Shown here piece by piece: positions 41,949 through 51,457 of a DNA stretch of 64,000 nucleotides (the first letter of the stretch is position 1; every line of letters starts with the position of its first letter). The stretch lies in assembly GCF_010095445.2 (NCBI RefSeq), contig NZ_WFGV02000014.1:1-64000 (forward strand), written 5' to 3'. The position numbers and the translations under genes were made by a program. This DNA is from Pseudomonas sp. TNT3. Its GTDB lineage: Bacteria > Pseudomonadota > Gammaproteobacteria > Pseudomonadales > Pseudomonadaceae. The notes below the pieces were generated by a model. It saw only the letters and a list, made by a program, of their open reading frames with translations. It was not told where the DNA came from and did not search any database.

Positions 41949-43238
41949 ATGCGCGAAGAGTTGAACCAAGGCCTGATCGACTTCCTCAAGGCCTCCCCCA
42001 CCCCGTTTCATGCCACTGCCAGCCTTGTACAGCGCCTGGAAGCGGCCGGCTTTCAGCGCCTTGATGAGCGCGAGCCCTGGACCACCGAAGCCAACGGCCG
42101 ATACTACGTCACCCGTAACGACTCCTCGATCGTCGCCATCAAGATGGGCCGTCACTCACCGCTGCATGGCGGTATTCGCCTGGTGGGCGCCCATACCGAC
42201 AGCCCGTGCCTGCGCGTCAAGCCGCAACCGGAACTGCAACGCCAGGGTTTCTGGCAGCTGGGTGTCGAAGTGTACGGTGGTGCGCTGCTGGCACCCTGGT
42301 TTGACCGGGATCTGTCCCTGGCTGGCCGTGTCACCTTTCGTCGTGACGGCAAGGTCGAGAGCCAGCTGATCGATTTCAAAGCGCCCATCGCGACCATTCC
42401 CAACCTGGCGATTCACCTCAATCGTGAAGCCAACATGGGCTGGGCGATCAATGCGCAGACTGAACTTCCACCGATCCTCGCGCAATTTGCCGGCGACGAG
42501 CGCGTCGACTTCCGCGCAGTGCTCACCAATCAACTGGCACTGGAACATGGTCTGAACGCCGACGTGGTGCTCGACTACGAGCTGAGCTTCTACGACACCC
42601 AAAGCGCGGCGGTTATTGGCCTGCACGGCGACTTCATCGCGGGCGCGCGCCTGGACAACCTGCTGTCGTGCTACGCCGGCCTGCAAGCATTGCTGACGGC
42701 CGAGACCGACGAAACTTGCGTACTGGTGGCCAACGACCACGAAGAAGTCGGCTCCTGCTCGGCGTGCGGCGCCGATGGCCCGATGCTTGAGCAAACCTTG
42801 CGCCGCCTTCTGCCCGAGGGTGACGAGTTCGTACGGACCATCCAGAAGTCCCTGCTGGTGTCGGCCGACAACGCCCATGGCGTGCATCCCAACTACGCCG
42901 ACAAGCACGACGCCAACCACGGCCCTAAACTCAACGCTGGTCCGGTCATCAAGGTCAACAGCAACCAGCGCTACGCCACCAACAGCGAAACCGCCGGGTT
43001 CTTCCGTCATCTGTGCATGGCCGAAGAAGTACCGGTGCAGAGCTTCGTGGTGCGCAGCGACATGGGTTGCGGCTCGACCATCGGCCCGATTACCGCCAGT
43101 CACCTGGGCGTGCGCACCGTGGACATCGGCCTGCCGACATTCGCCATGCATTCGATCCGTGAACTGTGCGGCAGCCATGACCTGGCCCACCTGGTGAAAG
43201 TGCTGAGCGCTTTTTACGCCTGCCAGGAATTGCCTTAA
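41949..43238 (+). CDS. apeB: M18-family aminopeptidase
   Basis: 429 residues from the ATG at 41949, GGAG upstream. The M18 metal ligands can be seen: His in [14 protein letters not shown], Asp in [13 protein letters not shown], Glu pair in [19 protein letters not shown], Asp in [13 protein letters not shown] and the final His in [11 protein letters not shown]. It is a dinuclear zinc cytosolic aminopeptidase removing N-terminal residues, preferring acidic ones in characterised members. Confidence 0.95.
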   Translation: MREELNQGLIDFLKASPTPFHATASLVQRLEAAGFQRLDEREPWTTEANGRYYVTRNDSSIVAIKMGRHSPLHGGIRLVGAHTDSPCLRVKPQPELQRQGFWQLGVEVYGGALLAPWFDRDLSLAGRVTFRRDGKVESQLIDFKAPIATIPNLAIHLNREANMGWAINAQTELPPILAQFAGDERVDFRAVLTNQLALEHGLNADVVLDYELSFYDTQSAAVIGLHGDFIAGARLDNLLSCYAGLQALLTAETDETCVLVANDHEEVGSCSACGADGPMLEQTLRRLLPEGDEFVRTIQKSLLVSADNAHGVHPNYADKHDANHGPKLNAGPVIKVNSNQRYATNSETAGFFRHLCMAEEVPVQSFVVRSDMGCGSTIGPITASHLGVRTVDIGLPTFAMHSIRELCGSHDLAHLVKVLSAFYACQELP

Positions 43239-43249
43239 TCGTCAAAAAG

Positions 43250-43320
43250 CTTCGCGAGCAAGCCCGCCCCCCCACAAGGGAACCCATTTCACGATGTGGG
43301 AGCGGGCTTACTCGCGAAAG
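43250..43320. repeat. REPIN (CTTCGCGAGCAAGCCCGC type)
   Basis: Facing arms CTTCGCGAGCAAGCCCGC and reverse complement with one mismatch, spacer about 20 bases, right after apeB. Confidence 0.85.
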
Positions 43321-43434
43321 CGTCGTTAGGGACGACACTTTCATGCGGCGGATGCCTCATTTTTGATACGCCTCAACACCGCGCGGCTAAAAGCCACCTA
43401 AACTTAAATCATCCCAAGACAAGGCAGTCGCTCC

Positions 43435-43611
43435 ATGATCTCCATGCAGTCCTTCCACGCCATGCTGATTCCGATCCTGTCCGGGATGATCCTGCTCGCC
43501 ATCGGCTTCAATTTCCGTGACAAGAATGCCGGCGTGTTCGCCATGTGGATCGGCATGCTGACGATCCTCGCCACCGTGGTGTTCAAGATCCTCGCCAAAC
43601 TTAACGAATAA
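43435..43611 (+). CDS. 58-residue two-helix membrane protein
   Basis: ATG at 43435 to TAA at 43611 encodes 58 residues: a first helix AMLIPILSGMILLAIGFNF, a polar turn RDKNAG, and a second helix VFAMWIGMLTILATVVFKIL, ending KLNE. A start at 43444 (MQSFHAML) is also possible. Codon use is typical of its neighbours (third-position C/G), which argues that it is real despite its size. It precedes a large MscS channel by 77 bases on the same strand. Function unknown. Confidence 0.7.
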   Translation: MISMQSFHAMLIPILSGMILLAIGFNFRDKNAGVFAMWIGMLTILATVVFKILAKLNE

Positions 43612-43688
43612 ATCCGCTCCCCGGCTCGCATTGATTTTAGCGGGCTCGTACACTCGGTCGATCTGCTCATTCCAAGGTTGACCGCCTA

Positions 43689-45845
43689 GTGTTCGCTCGT
43701 CTTTTCGCCCTGCCGTATCTCCTCCTCGTCTGCCTCATGACGCTCTTGCCAATGGCGCCAGCCAAGGCCGTCGGCCTGCCGAGCCTGCTCAACGGTTCGG
43801 CGAAAGCCCAGCCAGAAGCCCAGGAACCGCTGGGGCAATCCCTTGACGAAGTCATCAAGTCGCTGGAGAACGATCAGCAGCGGACCAAATTGCTCGCCGA
43901 CCTGAAGAAGTTGCGTGATGCCACCAAAAAGGCCCAGCCCGCCGCCGAACAGGGCGTACTCGGATTGATCGGCGGGACCTTGGCAAGTCTCGAGAAGCAG
44001 TTTTCCGGCGCCGACAGTCCACTCACGCGCTGGTCCGAAGAGTACGAACTGACCAAGGAAGAACTGAAGGCCTTGATCGTGCCGGCCAATGAATGGCTGC
44101 CGATCATCTTTGCCTTTGCCATGATCCTGATGGTCTGGAGTTTGCTCGCCGCCGTGCTTATCTGGCTCAGTCACCGGGTGCGCATGCGCTTCGGCCTGAC
44201 CGAAGAGTTGCCGCAACATCCCAGCGCCCTGGACATGTTGCGTTTCGCCTTGCGCAAACTCGGGCCGTGGCTGATAGCGCTGGTGATGACGGTCTACATG
44301 ACCTACGCGCTGCCCTCGTCATTAGGCAAAAGCCTGGCCATGGTGTTGGCGTATGCGCTGGTGGTGGGCACCTGCTTCTCGGCGATCTGCGTCATCGCTT
44401 TCTCCCTGCTCGACGGCCCACACCGTCACCGTGCCCTGTACATCCTGCGGCATCAGGCCTTTCGGCCGTTGTGGCTGATCGGCAGCTTCGCCGCATTCGG
44501 CGAAGCCTTGAGTGATCCGCGACTGGTTGAAAGCCTCGGCACCCACCTGGCGCACACCGCCGCAACGATCGCCAATGTCCTGGCCGCACTGTCCACCGGA
44601 CTGTTTATCCTGCGCTTCCGCCGTCCAATTGCGCACTTGATCCGCAACCAGCCACTGTCACGGCGCCTGACCCGCCGCGCACTCAGCGACACCATCGATA
44701 TCCTCGGAACCTTCTGGTACATACCCGCCCTGGTACTGGTGGGCATTTCGTTGTTTGCCACTTTCGTGTCAGCTGGCGACACCAGCACTGCGTTGCGTCA
44801 GTCGCTGATCTGCACGGTGCTGTTGGTGCTGTGCATGGTCATCAATGGGCTGGTGCGCCGTCACTCGCTCAAACCGCAGCGAGGCGTGAAGCGGCATGCG
44901 TTGTATTCGGATCGACTGAAAAACTTTTTCTACACCCTCGCCCACCTGTTGGTGTGGCTGGCGTTCATTGAGCTTGGCCTGCGCGTCTGGGGCATGTCAC
45001 TGATTACCTTCACCGAAGGCGAAGGTCATGAAGTCAGCGTCAAACTGTTCAGCCTGGCGGGGACGCTTATTTTTGCCTGGCTGATCTGGATTCTCAGTGA
45101 CACCGCAGTGCACCACGCCCTCACCCGCTCGCGCAAAGGCCTGGCAAATGCCCGCGCGCAGACGATGATGCCGCTGATCCGCAACGTGCTGTTCGTGGCG
45201 ATTTTCATCGTTGCGCTGATCGTTGCGCTGGCAAACATGGGCATGAACGTCACGCCACTGCTGGCCGGTGCCGGCGTGATCGGTCTGGCCATTGGTTTCG
45301 GTGCCCAGTCGCTGGTTGCCGACCTGATTACAGGGCTGTTCATCATCATTGAGGATTCCCTGGCCATCGACGATTACGTGGACGTTGGCGGCCACCTGGG
45401 CACGGTTGAAGGCCTGACGATTCGCACCGTGCGCCTGCGAGATATCGACGGCATCGTCCACACCATCCCGTTCAGCGAAATCAAAAGCATCAAGAACTAC
45501 TCCAGGGAATTCGGTTACGCGATTTTCAGGGTGGCCATCCCTTCCGCCATGAACATCGATGACGCGATCAAGTTGATGCGCGATGTGGGGCAGAAGATGC
45601 GGACGGACCCACTGCAACGGCGCAACATCTGGTCGCCACTGGAGATTCAGGGCGTCGAGAGTTTCGAGTCGGGCAACGCAATACTTCGCGCCCGATTCAA
45701 GACCGCTCCGATCAAGCAGTGGGAAGTCTCCCGGGCGTTCAACCTGTTACTCAAGCGGCAACTGGATGAAGCAGGGCTTGATCTGGCGACACCGCGCATG
45801 AGTGTGCAAGTGATTACGGCGGGTGGCGGACCGGTTACGGACTAA
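43689..45845 (+). CDS. Large MscS-family mechanosensitive channel (YbiO-like)
   Basis: 718 residues from GTG at 43689. A signal peptide (LPMAPAKA) is followed by a periplasmic helical domain (about 30-130), some ten membrane segments, and the MscS core: pore helix NVTPLLAGAGVIGLAIGFGA, QSLVADLITGLFIIIEDSLA, then the beta domain IDDYVDVGGHLGTVEGLTIR. Length and layout match YbiO (741 residues in E. coli) rather than MscK. It would open under membrane tension to release solutes on osmotic downshock. Confidence 0.92.
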   Translation: MFARLFALPYLLLVCLMTLLPMAPAKAVGLPSLLNGSAKAQPEAQEPLGQSLDEVIKSLENDQQRTKLLADLKKLRDATKKAQPAAEQGVLGLIGGTLASLEKQFSGADSPLTRWSEEYELTKEELKALIVPANEWLPIIFAFAMILMVWSLLAAVLIWLSHRVRMRFGLTEELPQHPSALDMLRFALRKLGPWLIALVMTVYMTYALPSSLGKSLAMVLAYALVVGTCFSAICVIAFSLLDGPHRHRALYILRHQAFRPLWLIGSFAAFGEALSDPRLVESLGTHLAHTAATIANVLAALSTGLFILRFRRPIAHLIRNQPLSRRLTRRALSDTIDILGTFWYIPALVLVGISLFATFVSAGDTSTALRQSLICTVLLVLCMVINGLVRRHSLKPQRGVKRHALYSDRLKNFFYTLAHLLVWLAFIELGLRVWGMSLITFTEGEGHEVSVKLFSLAGTLIFAWLIWILSDTAVHHALTRSRKGLANARAQTMMPLIRNVLFVAIFIVALIVALANMGMNVTPLLAGAGVIGLAIGFGAQSLVADLITGLFIIIEDSLAIDDYVDVGGHLGTVEGLTIRTVRLRDIDGIVHTIPFSEIKSIKNYSREFGYAIFRVAIPSAMNIDDAIKLMRDVGQKMRTDPLQRRNIWSPLEIQGVESFESGNAILRARFKTAPIKQWEVSRAFNLLLKRQLDEAGLDLATPRMSVQVITAGGGPVTD

Positions 45846-45882
45846 CCTTGTAGCCGCTTTGTGGCATTTGGAACAGCTGCAA

Positions 45883-46015
45883 TGTGGCGAGGGGATTTAT
45901 CCCCGTTCGGCTGCGAAGCAGTCGTGAGTTCGGGCAGCGCGGTGCATCAGATAGATCTTGCGTTCAGGTTTTACGACTGCTGCGTAGCCGAACGGGGATA
46001 AATCCCCTCGCCACA
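45883..46015. repeat. Inverted repeat (TGTGGCGAGGGGATTTATCC type)
   Basis: Arms TGTGGCGAGGGGATTTATCC and CCGTTCGGCT onward, with reverse complement ending at 46015. Near-identical to the element at 18323. Confidence 0.9.
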
Positions 46016-46025
46016 ACGCAGGCAT

Positions 46026-46057
46026 AAAAAAATCCCCGAACCAGTCGGGGATTTTTT
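46026..46057. terminator. Bidirectional terminator
   Basis: Stem AAAATCCCCGA/TCGGGGATTTT with A- and T-runs on both sides, between the convergent mechanosensitive-channel and helicase genes. Confidence 0.92.
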
Positions 46058-46085
46058 ATTTTTGATCAATCAGCTCGAGAGCGGA

Positions 46086-47759
46086 TCAATCTTCGCGGTA
46101 GCGACGCAGCTTCAACTGCTTACCGGCAACGCGAGTGTCCTTCAGCTTGGTCAGCAAACGCTCCAGACCATCTTCCGGCAGCTCAACGAGGCTGAAGCTG
46201 TCACGCACCTGGATGCGACCGATCGCTTCACGAGCCAGGCCGCCTTCGTTCAGGATGGCGCCCAGCAGGTTCTTGGCGGCGATACCATCACGCGCGCCCA
46301 GCGCGGTACGGCAACGAGCACGGCCTTCAGCCAATGGAACCGGAGCACGACGCTCGCGATCACCACGGTCCGGACGATCACCGGTACGCTCAGGACGATC
46401 GCCACGCGGTGCATTGTTCGGCACCAGTGGACGTTCTTTCTCGATCGCAGCCAGGGTCAGTGCTTGACCGTTTGTAGCCTTGCGCAGCAGGGCCGCGGCC
46501 AGGGCACGCGGGCTGCAACCGATGTCGGCAGTCAGACGATCCAGCAGATCACCGTGAGTCGATTCAGCATCAGCAACCAGCGGCGACAGGCTGTTGGTCA
46601 GTTTCTTGATGCGGGCATCGAGAACGGCCTGAGCATCCGGCAGGCGGACTTCAGCCACTTTCTGACCGGTTACACGTTCGATCACTTGCAGCATGCGGCG
46701 CTCACGCGGAGTCACCAGCAACAGCGCACGACCTTCGCGACCGGCACGGCCAGTACGGCCGATACGGTGAACGTAGGACTCTGGATCGTACGGCATGTCA
46801 ACGTTGAACACGTGAGTGATGCGCGGAACGTCCAGGCCACGAGCAGCAACGTCGGTCGCCACAACGATGTCCAGACGGCCATCCTTGAGGGAGTCGATCA
46901 CGCGCTCACGCTGATTCTGGGCAATGTCACCGTTCAGCGCAGCGGCTTTGTAGCCTTTGGCTTCCAGGGCACTGGCCAGGTCCAGGGTCGCTTGCTTGGT
47001 GCGCACGAACATGATCAGGGCGTCGAAGTCTTCGACTTCCAGCAGGCTCAATACAGCCGAGGTCTTCTGGTCAGCGTGAACCAACAGGTGAGCCTGTTCG
47101 ATCGCGGTAACGGTCTGGGTCTTGGTCTGGATCTTCACGTGTTGCGGGTCACGCAGGTGACGTTCGGCAATGGCACGGATCGACTGTGGCAGGGTCGCCG
47201 AGAACAGTACGGTCTGACGGGTCGCTGGCAGAGCCTTGAAGATGACTTCCAGGTCGTCCATGAAGCCCAGCTTGAGCATTTCGTCAGCTTCGTCGAGAAC
47301 CAGATGGTTCACGGTCGACAGGACTTTCTCGTCGCGACGCAGGTGGTCGCACAGGCGGCCCGGGGTGGCGACAACGATCTGTGCGCCGTTACGGATTGCT
47401 TTCAGTTGTGGGCCCATAGGCGCGCCGCCGTAAACGGCCACAACGGTAACGCCCGGCATTTGCTTGGCGTAGGTTTCGAAAGCGGTTGCTACTTGCAGCG
47501 CCAACTCACGGGTTGGCGCCAGGATCAGGGCTTGCGGCTCGCGCTTGGCAGGATCGATGCAATGCAGGATCGGCAGGGCGAAAGCGGCGGTTTTACCCGT
47601 ACCGGTTTGCGCTTGGCCAATCATGTCGTGGCCGGCCATGATGATCGGGATCGATTGCTGCTGAATAGCCGAAGGCTCTTCGTAGCCAGTCGCAATGACG
47701 GCTGCAAGAATATTCGGATTAAGATTAAAAGCGGCGAAGCCGCCGGTTTCCTGGGTCAT
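46086..47759 (-). CDS. deaD: DEAD-box RNA helicase (CsdA/DeaD)
   Basis: 557 residues from MTQETGGFAAFNLNPNILAA at 47759, GAGGCAG upstream. All helicase motifs are there: Q motif GYEEPSAIQQQSIP, GQAQTGTGKTAAF (Walker A), PTRELALQ, VLDEADEML, FSATLP, ATDVAARGLD and HRIGRTGRAGR. An Arg/Asp-rich linker (PERTGDRPDRGDRERRAP) and a C-terminal DbpA-type RNA-binding domain match CsdA. It unwinds RNA in ribosome assembly and mRNA decay, notably in the cold. Confidence 0.95.
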   Translation of the reverse strand: MTQETGGFAAFNLNPNILAAVIATGYEEPSAIQQQSIPIIMAGHDMIGQAQTGTGKTAAFALPILHCIDPAKREPQALILAPTRELALQVATAFETYAKQMPGVTVVAVYGGAPMGPQLKAIRNGAQIVVATPGRLCDHLRRDEKVLSTVNHLVLDEADEMLKLGFMDDLEVIFKALPATRQTVLFSATLPQSIRAIAERHLRDPQHVKIQTKTQTVTAIEQAHLLVHADQKTSAVLSLLEVEDFDALIMFVRTKQATLDLASALEAKGYKAAALNGDIAQNQRERVIDSLKDGRLDIVVATDVAARGLDVPRITHVFNVDMPYDPESYVHRIGRTGRAGREGRALLLVTPRERRMLQVIERVTGQKVAEVRLPDAQAVLDARIKKLTNSLSPLVADAESTHGDLLDRLTADIGCSPRALAAALLRKATNGQALTLAAIEKERPLVPNNAPRGDRPERTGDRPDRGDRERRAPVPLAEGRARCRTALGARDGIAAKNLLGAILNEGGLAREAIGRIQVRDSFSLVELPEDGLERLLTKLKDTRVAGKQLKLRRYRED

Positions 47760-48191
47760 GGGTCTGCCTCTAAGTGCATCCGCAAAGACCCATGCTCCAA
47801 AGCTGCGCATGCCGTGTAAGACTCAAGAGTCGCCCTGGCTGCTTTGTCGGCGGGGATTTGCGAAAACGAATGAATGAAAAAGATTCGTCAAGGGAGAGTC
47901 CGGTGTGCGGACGTGCAGCCGAAGCTGACTTCGGGGAATTGCGCTACCTAAACGCGGCCCGGTTAAAGGCCGGCGCGCACTATACCGGAATTCGCCCAAA
48001 AAGGGAGCATTATTTGTCGGAAAACTGACGGATACACCGTTATGTCACAGGCTTTGCGCATAATCGCGCAACGGTCTATTTTTCAAAGGCCCAGCCCTGC
48101 TGGGGATGGCGCTAAAACGGTTCACCCTGACGACAAAAACTTGCGGTCTCACTGACGCCTTCCCACCTCTTCCCGCCCGAGGAAATGTTCC
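47760..48191. other. Divergent upstream region of helicase and crotonase genes
   Basis: 432 bases with no convincing gene. Small reading frames have no ribosome site. A long untranslated leader would be in keeping with cold-shock control of csdA in other bacteria, but no specific element was recognised. Confidence 0.5.
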
Positions 48192-48983
48192 ATGGATCAA
48201 CCCAGCTGCAGTCGAGTCAGCCGCGAACGGCGCGGTCATGTCCTGTTAATCGGTCTGGACCGGGTGGCCAAGCGCAACGCCTTCGATCTGCAACTGCTCA
48301 ACGAGCTCAGCCTGGCCTATGGCGAGCTCGAAGCGGACAGCGACGCGCGGGTGGCCGTGGTGTTCGGCCATGGGGAGCATTTTACCGCCGGGCTCGACCT
48401 GGTCAGTGCCAGCGCGTCCCTGGCTGAAGGTTGGCAGGCGCCTCCGGGCGGCTGCGATCCCTGGGGTGTATTTGCCGGGCCAAGGGTGAGTAAACCGGTG
48501 ATTGTCGCTGCACAAGGTTACTGCCTGACCATCGGCATCGAGCTGATGCTGGCCGCTGACATCAACCTGTGCGCCAGCAACACCCGTTTTGCCCAGAAAG
48601 AAGTGCAACGGGGGATATTCCCGTTTGGCGGGGCCACGCTGCGCCTGCATCAGGTCGCGGGCTGGGGCAATGCCATGCGCTGGTTGCTGACCGGCGATGA
48701 ATTCGATGCCCACGAGGCGTTGCACCTGGGGTTGGTGCAGGAAGTCATGGCCAGCGAGGATTTGTTGCCACGGGCGATTGAGCTGGCCGAACGGATCGCC
48801 CGGCAGGCGCCGCTTGGGGTTCAGGCGACATTGATGTCGGCTCGCCAGGCACGGTATGAAGGGGAAACTGCAGCGGCGCAGGCGTTGCCGCCGCTGGTGA
48901 AGAAGTTGATGGCGAGTGAAGATGCCAAGGAAGGGGTGCGGTCGATGGTCGAGAAGCGGCCGGGCGTTTTCAAAGGCTGCTGA
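48192..48983 (+). CDS. Enoyl-CoA hydratase/isomerase family protein
   Basis: 263 residues, GAGGAAATG before the ATG. Crotonase fold: RVAKRNAFDLQLLNEL, the oxyanion loop HGEHFTAGLDL, the second AAQGYCLTIGIELMLAADIN and GIFPFGGATLRLHQVAGW. The Glu of classical hydratases in the latter stretch is replaced by G-I-F, so the hydratase reaction is uncertain. Stand-alone gene; substrate unknown. Confidence 0.88.
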   Translation: MDQPSCSRVSRERRGHVLLIGLDRVAKRNAFDLQLLNELSLAYGELEADSDARVAVVFGHGEHFTAGLDLVSASASLAEGWQAPPGGCDPWGVFAGPRVSKPVIVAAQGYCLTIGIELMLAADINLCASNTRFAQKEVQRGIFPFGGATLRLHQVAGWGNAMRWLLTGDEFDAHEALHLGLVQEVMASEDLLPRAIELAERIARQAPLGVQATLMSARQARYEGETAAAQALPPLVKKLMASEDAKEGVRSMVEKRPGVFKGC

Positions 48984-48995
48984 AGGCAGCACCAC

Positions 48996-49104
48996 CCCTG
49001 TAGGAGCTGCCGAAGGCTGCGATCTTTTGATCTTGATTTTCAGCTTGTTGAAGCTGCCAAAAGATTAAGATCAAAAGATCGCAGCCTTCGGCAGCTACAG
49101 GGGG
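48996..49104. repeat. Inverted repeat (CTGTAGGAGCTGCCGAAGGCTGCGATC type)
   Basis: Arms start CCCCTGTAGGAGCTGCCGAA and pair perfectly for about 40 bp, with GATCTTTTGATCTT continuing inward. Between the convergent crotonase and spermidine-synthase-like genes. Confidence 0.9.
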
Positions 49105-49114
49105 CTCAACAACC

Positions 49115-49870
49115 TCAAGTAGCCGGGCGAATCGCCTTGATCAACGGCTGCAACGAATACCCCAGCTGCGGCGCCAGTCCTTCAGCCCGCGCGATCAGCC
49201 CATCCATGTCCAGTTCCTGATCCAGCTCCGAAGGCACGATCAAAATCACGTTGCCCTCCTTCACCGGCAACTCCCAGTAATGGCGGTGGTACAAACCGCG
49301 CAGCAGCGCCGCGCCCAAGGGTTTTCCATCATCGGTGGCCCATTGGTTGATCACCAGCCAGCCGCCTGGATTCAGGCGCTTCTGACAGTTTTCCAAAAAG
49401 CTCCAGGCCAGATGCCCGACACCCGGACCGACATCGGTATAGAGGTCGACGAAAATCAGGTCGGCAGGCTCGGCGGTGTCGAGCAGTTCCAGCGCATCGC
49501 CCACACGGATATACAGCCGCGGGTCATCATCCAGCCCAAGGAACTCAATGGCCAGGCGCGGTACATCGGGACGCAGCTCGATAGCCTCGACGTCTTCCAG
49601 CGGCAGGAACTTCAGGCAGGCCTGGGTCAATGTGCCTGCCCCGAGCCCCAGAAACAGCGCACTCTCCGGCTGATCGTGGCACAACGCGCCGATCAACATC
49701 GCGCGGGTGTAGTCGTATTCGAGCCAGCTGGGATCGGCAGTAAACACGCAACTCTGTTCGATGGCATCACCGAATTCGAGAAAACGGTAATCGGCCACTT
49801 CCAGCACGCGTATCACGCCGAACTCATCCTGTACCTCGGCGAGCAGATGCTCGACGCGCTCCTCAGTCAT
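49115..49870 (-). CDS. Spermidine synthase-like SAM-binding protein
   Basis: 251 residues, GGAGAC before the ATG. The fold has the SpeE-type nucleotide site ALFLGLGAGTLTQACLKFLP, ELRPDVPRLAIEFL, and IFVDLYTDVGPG. The polyamine-site residues of true spermidine synthase (the GGGDG and D-x-SDP motifs) are changed, so an aminopropyl or methyl transfer is possible but the substrate is open. Cytoplasmic. Confidence 0.85.
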   Translation of the reverse strand: MTEERVEHLLAEVQDEFGVIRVLEVADYRFLEFGDAIEQSCVFTADPSWLEYDYTRAMLIGALCHDQPESALFLGLGAGTLTQACLKFLPLEDVEAIELRPDVPRLAIEFLGLDDDPRLYIRVGDALELLDTAEPADLIFVDLYTDVGPGVGHLAWSFLENCQKRLNPGGWLVINQWATDDGKPLGAALLRGLYHRHYWELPVKEGNVILIVPSELDQELDMDGLIARAEGLAPQLGYSLQPLIKAIRPAT

Positions 49871-50005
49871 TTCGTCTCCAGATCATTACCGGGCCTGCCG
49901 CAGCTTGAAGCGGCAAAGGCGCGATTGTCCGCGAAGCAACGGGAACAGGTCACGCATTAATTGCTGATAACATGACGGTCCGAGCGTAAACCAACCGAGA
50001 CCGTG

Positions 50006-51352
50006 ATGAGCCAACCCTGGAGTCCTGACAGCTGGCGCGCCTTGCCGATCCAGCAACAACCCCACTACCCCGACGCGGCGCATTTGCTGCACGTCGAGCA
50101 AACGCTGGCCAGCTATCCGCCGCTGGTGTTTGCCGGTGAAGCCCGGGAGTTGCGCCGTCAGTTTGCCGAGGTGACCCAGGGCCGCGCGTTTCTGTTGCAG
50201 GGCGGCGACTGCGCCGAGAGCTTCGCCGAGTTCTCCGCCGCGAAGATTCGCGACACGTTCAAAGTGCTGCTGCAAATGGCGATCGTCATGACGTTTGCTG
50301 CCGGATGCCCGGTGGTCAAAGTTGGACGCATGGCCGGGCAATTCGCCAAGCCACGATCAGCCAACGACGAAACCATCGACGGCGTGACCTTGCCGGCGTA
50401 CCGCGGAGACATCGTCAACGGCATCGGTTTCGACGAGAAAAGCCGTGTGCCGGACCCGGAGCGCTTGCTCCAGTCCTATCACCAGTCCACGGCGACCTTG
50501 AACCTGCTTCGGGCCTTTGCCCAAGGCGGTTTTGCCGACCTGCACCAGGTGCATAAGTGGAACCTGGATTTCATCGCCAACTCGGCACTGGCTGAAAAAT
50601 ACAGCCACCTGGCCGATCGCATCGATGAAACACTGGCCTTCATGCGCGCCTGTGGCATGGACAGTTCGCCACAGCTGCGCGAAACCAGTTTTTTCACCGC
50701 CCACGAAGCGCTGCTGCTGAACTACGAAGAAGCCTTCGTGCGTCGCGACAGCCTGACCAACGATTACTACGACTGCTCGGCGCACATGCTGTGGATCGGC
50801 GACCGCACCCGTCAGCTCGACGGCGCTCATGTCGAGTTCCTGCGGGGCGTGAACAACCCGATCGGCGTCAAGGTCGGGCCAAGCATGAACCCCGACGATC
50901 TGATTCGTCTGATCGACGTGCTAAACCCGGACAACGACCCAGGTCGTCTGAACCTGATTGCCCGGATGGGCGCGAACAAGGTGGGTGATCATCTGCCCGC
51001 GTTGATCCGCGCCGTGCAGCGCGAGGGCAAGCAGGTGCTCTGGAGCTCCGATCCGATGCATGGCAATACCATCAAGGCCAGCAGCGGCTACAAGACTCGC
51101 GACTTTGCGCAGATTCTTGGAGAAGTGAAGCAGTTCTTCCAGGTTCACGAAGCGGAAGGCACTTACGCCGGTGGCATCCACATCGAGATGACCGGGCAGA
51201 ACGTGACCGAGTGCATCGGTGGCGCGCGACCTATTACCGAAGATGGATTGTCGGACCGGTATCACACCCATTGCGATCCGCGGATGAATGCCGATCAGTC
51301 GCTGGAATTGGCGTTTCTGATTGCCGAGACGTTGAAACAAGTCCGGCGGTAA
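50006..51352 (+). CDS. Class II DAHP synthase (3-deoxy-7-phosphoheptulonate synthase)
   Basis: 448 residues from the ATG at 50006 (the codon before it is a GTG). Plant-type (class II) signatures: [32 protein letters not shown]-like region, [37 protein letters not shown] and [18 protein letters not shown]. It condenses PEP and erythrose-4-phosphate, the first step of the shikimate pathway, whose last enzyme, aroC, is also in this window. Confidence 0.95.
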   Translation: MSQPWSPDSWRALPIQQQPHYPDAAHLLHVEQTLASYPPLVFAGEARELRRQFAEVTQGRAFLLQGGDCAESFAEFSAAKIRDTFKVLLQMAIVMTFAAGCPVVKVGRMAGQFAKPRSANDETIDGVTLPAYRGDIVNGIGFDEKSRVPDPERLLQSYHQSTATLNLLRAFAQGGFADLHQVHKWNLDFIANSALAEKYSHLADRIDETLAFMRACGMDSSPQLRETSFFTAHEALLLNYEEAFVRRDSLTNDYYDCSAHMLWIGDRTRQLDGAHVEFLRGVNNPIGVKVGPSMNPDDLIRLIDVLNPDNDPGRLNLIARMGANKVGDHLPALIRAVQREGKQVLWSSDPMHGNTIKASSGYKTRDFAQILGEVKQFFQVHEAEGTYAGGIHIEMTGQNVTECIGGARPITEDGLSDRYHTHCDPRMNADQSLELAFLIAETLKQVRR

Positions 51353-51366
51353 ATCACTTTGAAACA

Positions 51367-51448
51367 ATCGCTAGCGGGCTAGCTCCCACATTTTTACCGC
51401 GCTGTTCTGCCGAACGCGTTCAACTGTGGGAGCTAGCCTGCTAGCGAT
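51367..51448. repeat. REPIN (ATCGCTAGCGGGCTAGCTCC type)
   Basis: Arms ATCGCTAGCGGGCTAGCTCC and a near reverse complement (AGCCTGCTAGCGAT), one mismatch, between convergent genes. Confidence 0.9.
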
Positions 51449-51457
51449 CAGGCCAGC

